DNA from: an uncultured Oscillibacter sp.
GTDB taxonomy: Bacteria > Bacillota > Clostridia > Oscillospirales > Oscillospiraceae
Reading direction: 5' to 3'
NCBI GenBank assembly: GCA_910583785.1
Contig: CAJTZK010000020.1
Coordinates: 1-25,555 of the forward strand
DNA: 25,555 nt
The notes beneath the pieces were generated by a model. That model was not told the origin of the DNA. It saw only the letters and a program-made list of their open reading frames with translations, and made no database searches. This document shows, in pieces, positions 23,231 through 25,555 of the stretch. The stretch's first letter is position 1; each line of letters starts with the position of its first letter. The position numbers and the translations under genes were made by a program.

Positions 23231-24010
23231 TCATACCTCGTGAAGCCATGTGTACCGTTCGTCCTCGCAGCGGTCTGTCTGGAGCCAGGGATTACCCTCC
23301 AGGTGCCGGATCATCCAGGTGGTATACATCTGGAAACCAGGGGCCACGGCCTGGGGATGGAGGGCCCCGCCGGGGATGGCGGAGAAGCTGTGGTCCACGC
23401 TTTTGAACACCTCGCCGCCCACAAAACTGGCCCCGAATCCCTCGGGCCGGTCGAAGAGGAAGAAGTAGGCTTCCGGCTGGGGATGCCGGTGGGGCAGGTA
23501 GCCGGACCAGTTACCCCGGTCGTTCAGCACCTCCCCCAGGACCATGTTGGAGGCCGGGCAAGTGCTGTGGTCAAAAATCGTGTTGACCCGCCGCTGGGCC
23601 ACACCGCCAAACTTGCCCACGCAGGAATACGTCCAGGGAGCATCCTCCGGACGGCAGAGGCAGCTGGGAAAGCTCTTCTCATTTTGGGTGCACTGGACCA
23701 GAATTTCCGCCCCGGTCTCCGCGGCAACGGAAATCTCCACGCCGCCGGAGGCATGGACGCACCAAGGGCCCCCGGTAAAGACGTTCCGCCGGGCAGCGGC
23801 GGCACGCCGGGTCTCCCAGGTGAAGGTAACCCTGCCGCTGAGGAGGAGCACGGCAATTTCCTCCCCCGCCCGGCAGAATGCCCGGGTCTCCCCCGCCTTC
23901 ATCTGGTAGACCCGCACGTCCATCCGCATGGCGGCATAGTCGCCGTCGTAGGTGGTGAGAACCATCTCGCCGGAGGAATCGAATTTGGGATAACCGAATA
24001 CCTTGCTCAT
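23231..24010 (-). CDS. iolB: 5-deoxy-glucuronate isomerase
   Basis: A 259-residue bicupin of the IolB family, which converts 5-deoxy-D-glucuronate to 2-deoxy-5-keto-D-gluconate in myo-inositol catabolism. The second cupin carries the metal-binding stretch LPHRHPQPEAYFFLFDRPEGFG, and downstream HPQAVAPGFQMYTTWMIRHLEGNPW is highly characteristic. FGYPKFDSSGEM at the N-terminus is also typical. Of three consecutive ATG codons (24016, 24013, 24010) I choose the last, which is seven bases from AAGGAG (24018-24023). The family is usually 260-270 residues, so it is complete. Its neighbour upstream is iolI; the rest of the inositol pathway (iolA, C, D, E, G, J) is not visible and may continue beyond the right edge. 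Confidence 0.92.
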   Translation of the reverse strand: MSKVFGYPKFDSSGEMVLTTYDGDYAAMRMDVRVYQMKAGETRAFCRAGEEIAVLLLSGRVTFTWETRRAAAARRNVFTGGPWCVHASGGVEISVAAETGAEILVQCTQNEKSFPSCLCRPEDAPWTYSCVGKFGGVAQRRVNTIFDHSTCPASNMVLGEVLNDRGNWSGYLPHRHPQPEAYFFLFDRPEGFGASFVGGEVFKSVDHSFSAIPGGALHPQAVAPGFQMYTTWMIRHLEGNPWLQTDRCEDERYTWLHEV

Positions 24011-24046
24011 CATCATGCTCCTTTCAACGGTTTTAAATGACGCCGG

Positions 24047-24069
24047 AAGCCCCGGCGCCGCCGGGGCTT
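24047..24069 (-). promoter_or_regulatory. Hairpin in the iolB leader
   Basis: AAGCCCCGGC and GCCGGGGCTT form a perfect 10-bp stem with a 3-nt loop about 24 bases upstream of the iolB ribosome site. No T-tract follows on the minus strand. It may be the second element of a leader that begins with the multi-helix structure at 24168-24249. Confidence 0.45.
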
Positions 24070-24167
24070 GGCTTGTTAAAAATGCTAAGAACGCCCATCC
24101 GGCGGGAAGGAGGGGTTTCCCGTGCCCTTTCAATCCCGCCGCAATCATCGTCATACCTGGCAAGCGT

Positions 24168-24249
24168 ACGGGGCCAAATGCCGCAGGGCTGTCCTTGGCG
24201 GGCATCGGCCCGCCTCCTCCGCTTTGCCCCGCGCCATTTGGCCTCCCGT
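24168..24249 (-). ncRNA. Candidate structured leader RNA (possible riboswitch) upstream of iolB
   Basis: This 82-nt element folds on the minus strand into one extended hairpin. P1: ACGG and GGCCAAAUG (24249-24246, 24243-24235) pair with CAUUUGGCC and CCGU (24180-24168), with a 2-nt GA bulge. A single G-G mismatch leads to P2: CGCGGGGC (24233-24226) with GCCCUGCG (24189-24182). A purine-rich internal loop (AAAGCGGAGGA opposite AAGGACA) follows, then P3: GGCGGGC-CGAU-GCCCGCC (24214-24197). The one wobble pair in P2 is G-U only on the minus strand; on the plus strand it would be a C-A mismatch, which supports transcription toward iolB. A weak promoter lies just upstream. I do not recognise a known riboswitch class. 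Confidence 0.5.
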
Positions 24250-24261
24250 GCTGTTTTGCCT

Positions 24262-24288
24262 TGTATTTTATAGTAGGGCGCTGTCAGT
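24262..24288 (-). promoter_or_regulatory. Weak promoter candidate upstream of the iolB leader
   Basis: Minus-strand CTGACA (five of six to the -35 consensus) with TACAAG 16 bases on, and an overlapping TATAAA (24267-24272) lacking a matching -35. Either start would fall just before the structured element at 24249. Apart from this, the 24017-24350 gap contains the two hairpins listed separately and no credible gene. Confidence 0.3.
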
Positions 24289-24350
24289 TTCCGGAGCTCT
24301 TCAAAGCCCTGGAAACCTGCCCGGGCGGGCGGCTTTGCGCGGCGCGCGCC

Positions 24351-25211
24351 TTACCAGTATGTTTCTACGTGGGCCCGGGTAACTTCGGCGGCCTTTTTGA
24401 TGTTCTCCTCGCTGGAGAGCTTATAGTAGTCGGGCCGGAAGACCTCGATGGTACAGACGTCCCCGTCGAAGCCGATCTTTTTCAGGGTGTCCGCGAAGCG
24501 CTTGTGGTCCAGGCAGTCGCCGGGTTCGCCGGGCCAGAGGCGCTTTTCGTCGGTGTTGTAGGACGCGCCGCAGGGCATGTTCTCCGTGCCGTTCAGGTGC
24601 CAGACGAAGATTTTCCTGCCGTCAGCCTTCTCCAGGGCGTCCCAGCCGGAGGCCATGGCGTTGAAGTGGAACTGGTCCAGGGTTACGCCCACCAGGGGAG
24701 AGCCCACCTCCTCCACGATAGCGTAAGCGTACTCAAAACGGTTGATGGACATAGTGGGCGCGCCGCAGAACTCCAGGGACAGCTTGATGCCGTAAGGTTC
24801 CACCTTCTTGACCATCTCCTTGAGGACGGCCACGGCGTCGGCTTTGATCTCGTCCACGGTGGCGTGGACCGTCAAATCCATGGACGGGACGACGACGATC
24901 ATCTTGCAGTCCAGAATCTGGCAGCGGCGGATGATCTCGTCCATCTGGGCCATGACGGCATCCTTCTCCGCCTGGGTCTGCTTCATGTTGAAGAAGACCA
25001 GCGCATTGTAGGACAGCATTTTCAGCTTGTGGCTCTTGAAAAAATCCCCCAGCTGCTCCAGGGTGTATTTCCCGGCAGCCAGCTCCCGGTCCAGGCACTC
25101 GGACTGGACGTCAATGTAGTCAAAGCCGTATTTCTCGCACAGGGCCAGGTCCTCCAGCACGGAGTGGTTCCCGCAGAAGCGGTTGCAGCCTTCATTAAAT
25201 CCGATTTTCAT
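24351..25211 (-). CDS. iolI: 2-keto-myo-inositol isomerase (IolI)
   Basis: A 286-residue TIM-barrel isomerase that matches B. subtilis IolI end to end: MKIGFNE at the start, NALVFFN (69-75), EPYGIKLSLEF (138-148), LDQFHFNAM (178-186), DGRKIFVWHL (197-206), WPGEPGDCLD (226-235) and VFRPDYYKL near 257-265. Metal ligands by analogy are Glu147, Asp179, His205 and Glu256. IolI interconverts 2-keto-myo-inositol and 1-keto-D-chiro-inositol, giving access to other inositol isomers. I reject longer in-frame starts because AAGGAG (25221-25226) and the consensus promoter (25236-25264) fix the ATG at 25211. It is followed by a 340-base gap before iolB, longer than normal within an operon, containing the structured leader. 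Confidence 0.88.
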   Translation of the reverse strand: MKIGFNEGCNRFCGNHSVLEDLALCEKYGFDYIDVQSECLDRELAAGKYTLEQLGDFFKSHKLKMLSYNALVFFNMKQTQAEKDAVMAQMDEIIRRCQILDCKMIVVVPSMDLTVHATVDEIKADAVAVLKEMVKKVEPYGIKLSLEFCGAPTMSINRFEYAYAIVEEVGSPLVGVTLDQFHFNAMASGWDALEKADGRKIFVWHLNGTENMPCGASYNTDEKRLWPGEPGDCLDHKRFADTLKKIGFDGDVCTIEVFRPDYYKLSSEENIKKAAEVTRAHVETYW

Positions 25212-25235
25212 GGCGTGAATCTCCTTATTTTTTAC

Positions 25236-25264
25236 ATTATATACAAGGCTCCGCAGTTTTTCAA
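25236..25264 (-). promoter_or_regulatory. sigmaA promoter of iolI
   Basis: On the minus strand TTGAAA (25259-25264) and the perfect TATAAT (25236-25241) with a 17-base spacer: the best promoter match in the window. The start near 25229 would give a leader of under 20 nt carrying the AAGGAG site. Confidence 0.88.
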
Positions 25265-25427
25265 GTGTGCGGAACGCCCAGCCGCTGCCGATTGGGCGTC
25301 CTGCGGGAAAACAAAGCAGGTAAGCGGCTTCCCGTTCCGCTTGGGCGGCGTCCCCTTTTGGATGCGCGCCGCGCCGCCCGCCCCCTAGGGGCAGGCATCC
25401 GTTCCGCCGCATGTTCTCCGGCTCCCG

Positions 25428-25449
25428 CTCAAAAAACCGGGGGGTTGAG
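25428..25449 (-). terminator. Weak terminator candidate after the edge gene
   Basis: On the minus strand CTCAACC-CCCC-GGTTTTTTGAG, a short stem with a T-tract in its 3' arm, 26 bases past the stop of the partial gene. Between here and the iolI promoter (25265-25427) I see only GC-rich inverted repeats, e.g. ACGCCCA...TGGGCGT near 25272-25297 and GCCCC-CTA-GGGGC near 25380-25392. Confidence 0.35.
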
Positions 25450-25474
25450 AGGACGGAACCGCCTTGGCGCAGCC

Positions 25475-25555
25475 TTACAGCAGCTCCCGCTTAATGCGCT
25501 CGAGGGCCTCGGGGGCCTGCTGGTCCATCTTCTCCGGGAAGCCGAAGTAGCTCAC
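25475..25555 (-). CDS. C-terminal fragment of an unidentified protein (cut by window edge)
   Basis: An open minus-strand frame enters from the right edge and ends at TAA (25475-25477), giving 26 C-terminal residues (VSYFGFPEKMDQQAPEALER, then IKRELL). Codon use is like its neighbours, and a spacer with a possible terminator follows, so it is probably a real gene end. I do not recognise the family; given iolB and iolI next door it could belong to the inositol pathway, but nothing in the fragment shows this. Confidence 0.5.
   Translation of the reverse strand: MSYFGFPEKMDQQAPEALERIKRELL

Noticed and set aside
24011..24205. 65 extra N-terminal residues for iolB
   Set aside because: The extension has no ribosome site, does not look like the family, and covers part of the structured leader; ATG at 24010 has ideal spacing.
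25212..25412. 67 extra N-terminal residues for iolI
   Set aside because: The extension runs through the consensus promoter at 25236-25264, and IolI proteins begin at MKIGFNE.

Overview
The window looks like a chromosomal segment of a high-GC anaerobic gut Bacillota, most likely an Oscillospiraceae-type clostridium. The grounds are a single-chain pyruvate:ferredoxin oxidoreductase, clostridial-style SorC and sigma54 regulators, consensus sigmaA promoters with AAGGAGG-type ribosome sites, and GC-rich third codon positions. The genus is inference. I see no insertion sequence, prophage or CRISPR array.

Layout. (1) 1-1085: a tRNA-Arg(ACG) on the minus strand with promoter and terminator, preceded by about 600 nt without a convincing protein gene but rich in nested stem-loops, a candidate large structured RNA. 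(2) 1086-5123, plus strand: a SorC-family regulator, a promoter overlapped by a palindromic operator candidate, then dhaL-like, dhaK-like, lsrF-like and VOC-fold genes, ended by a 16-bp perfect stem. SorC regulator (compare LsrR), ketose kinase and LsrF-type aldolase/thiolase together suggest phosphorylation and cleavage of a small ketose or diketone without LsrK or LsrG. (3) 5260-7335, plus strand: malic enzyme with its own promoter, and a HAD-IIA phosphatase; a bidirectional terminator separates them from the next block.

(4) 22488 down to 7462, minus strand: eleven tightly spaced genes over about 15 kb: PdxA-like dehydrogenase, tripartite tricarboxylate transporter (TctB, TctA, TctC), PrpR_N-type sigma54 activator, AbrB-family membrane protein, LarA-family racemase, GntP permease, a split UxaA/SuyAB-type lyase (small SAF subunit plus large subunit) and pyruvate:ferredoxin oxidoreductase. 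A -24/-12 sigma54 promoter lies directly upstream of the first gene, and an array of eight TGAAAC/GTTTCA half-sites lies 200-280 nt further up, so the embedded activator probably drives the whole unit. This reads as a hydroxy-acid uptake and degradation operon feeding pyruvate or a related keto acid to acetyl-CoA; the substrate (sulfolactate, a sugar acid or another 2-hydroxy acid) cannot be fixed from sequence.

(5) 22839-25555, minus strand: a tiny 35-codon gene ending at a perfect terminator, then iolB and iolI of myo-inositol catabolism and the last 26 codons of an unidentified gene. The iolB upstream region contains an 82-nt multi-helix hairpin whose single wobble pair works only on the iolB strand, a candidate cis-regulatory RNA.
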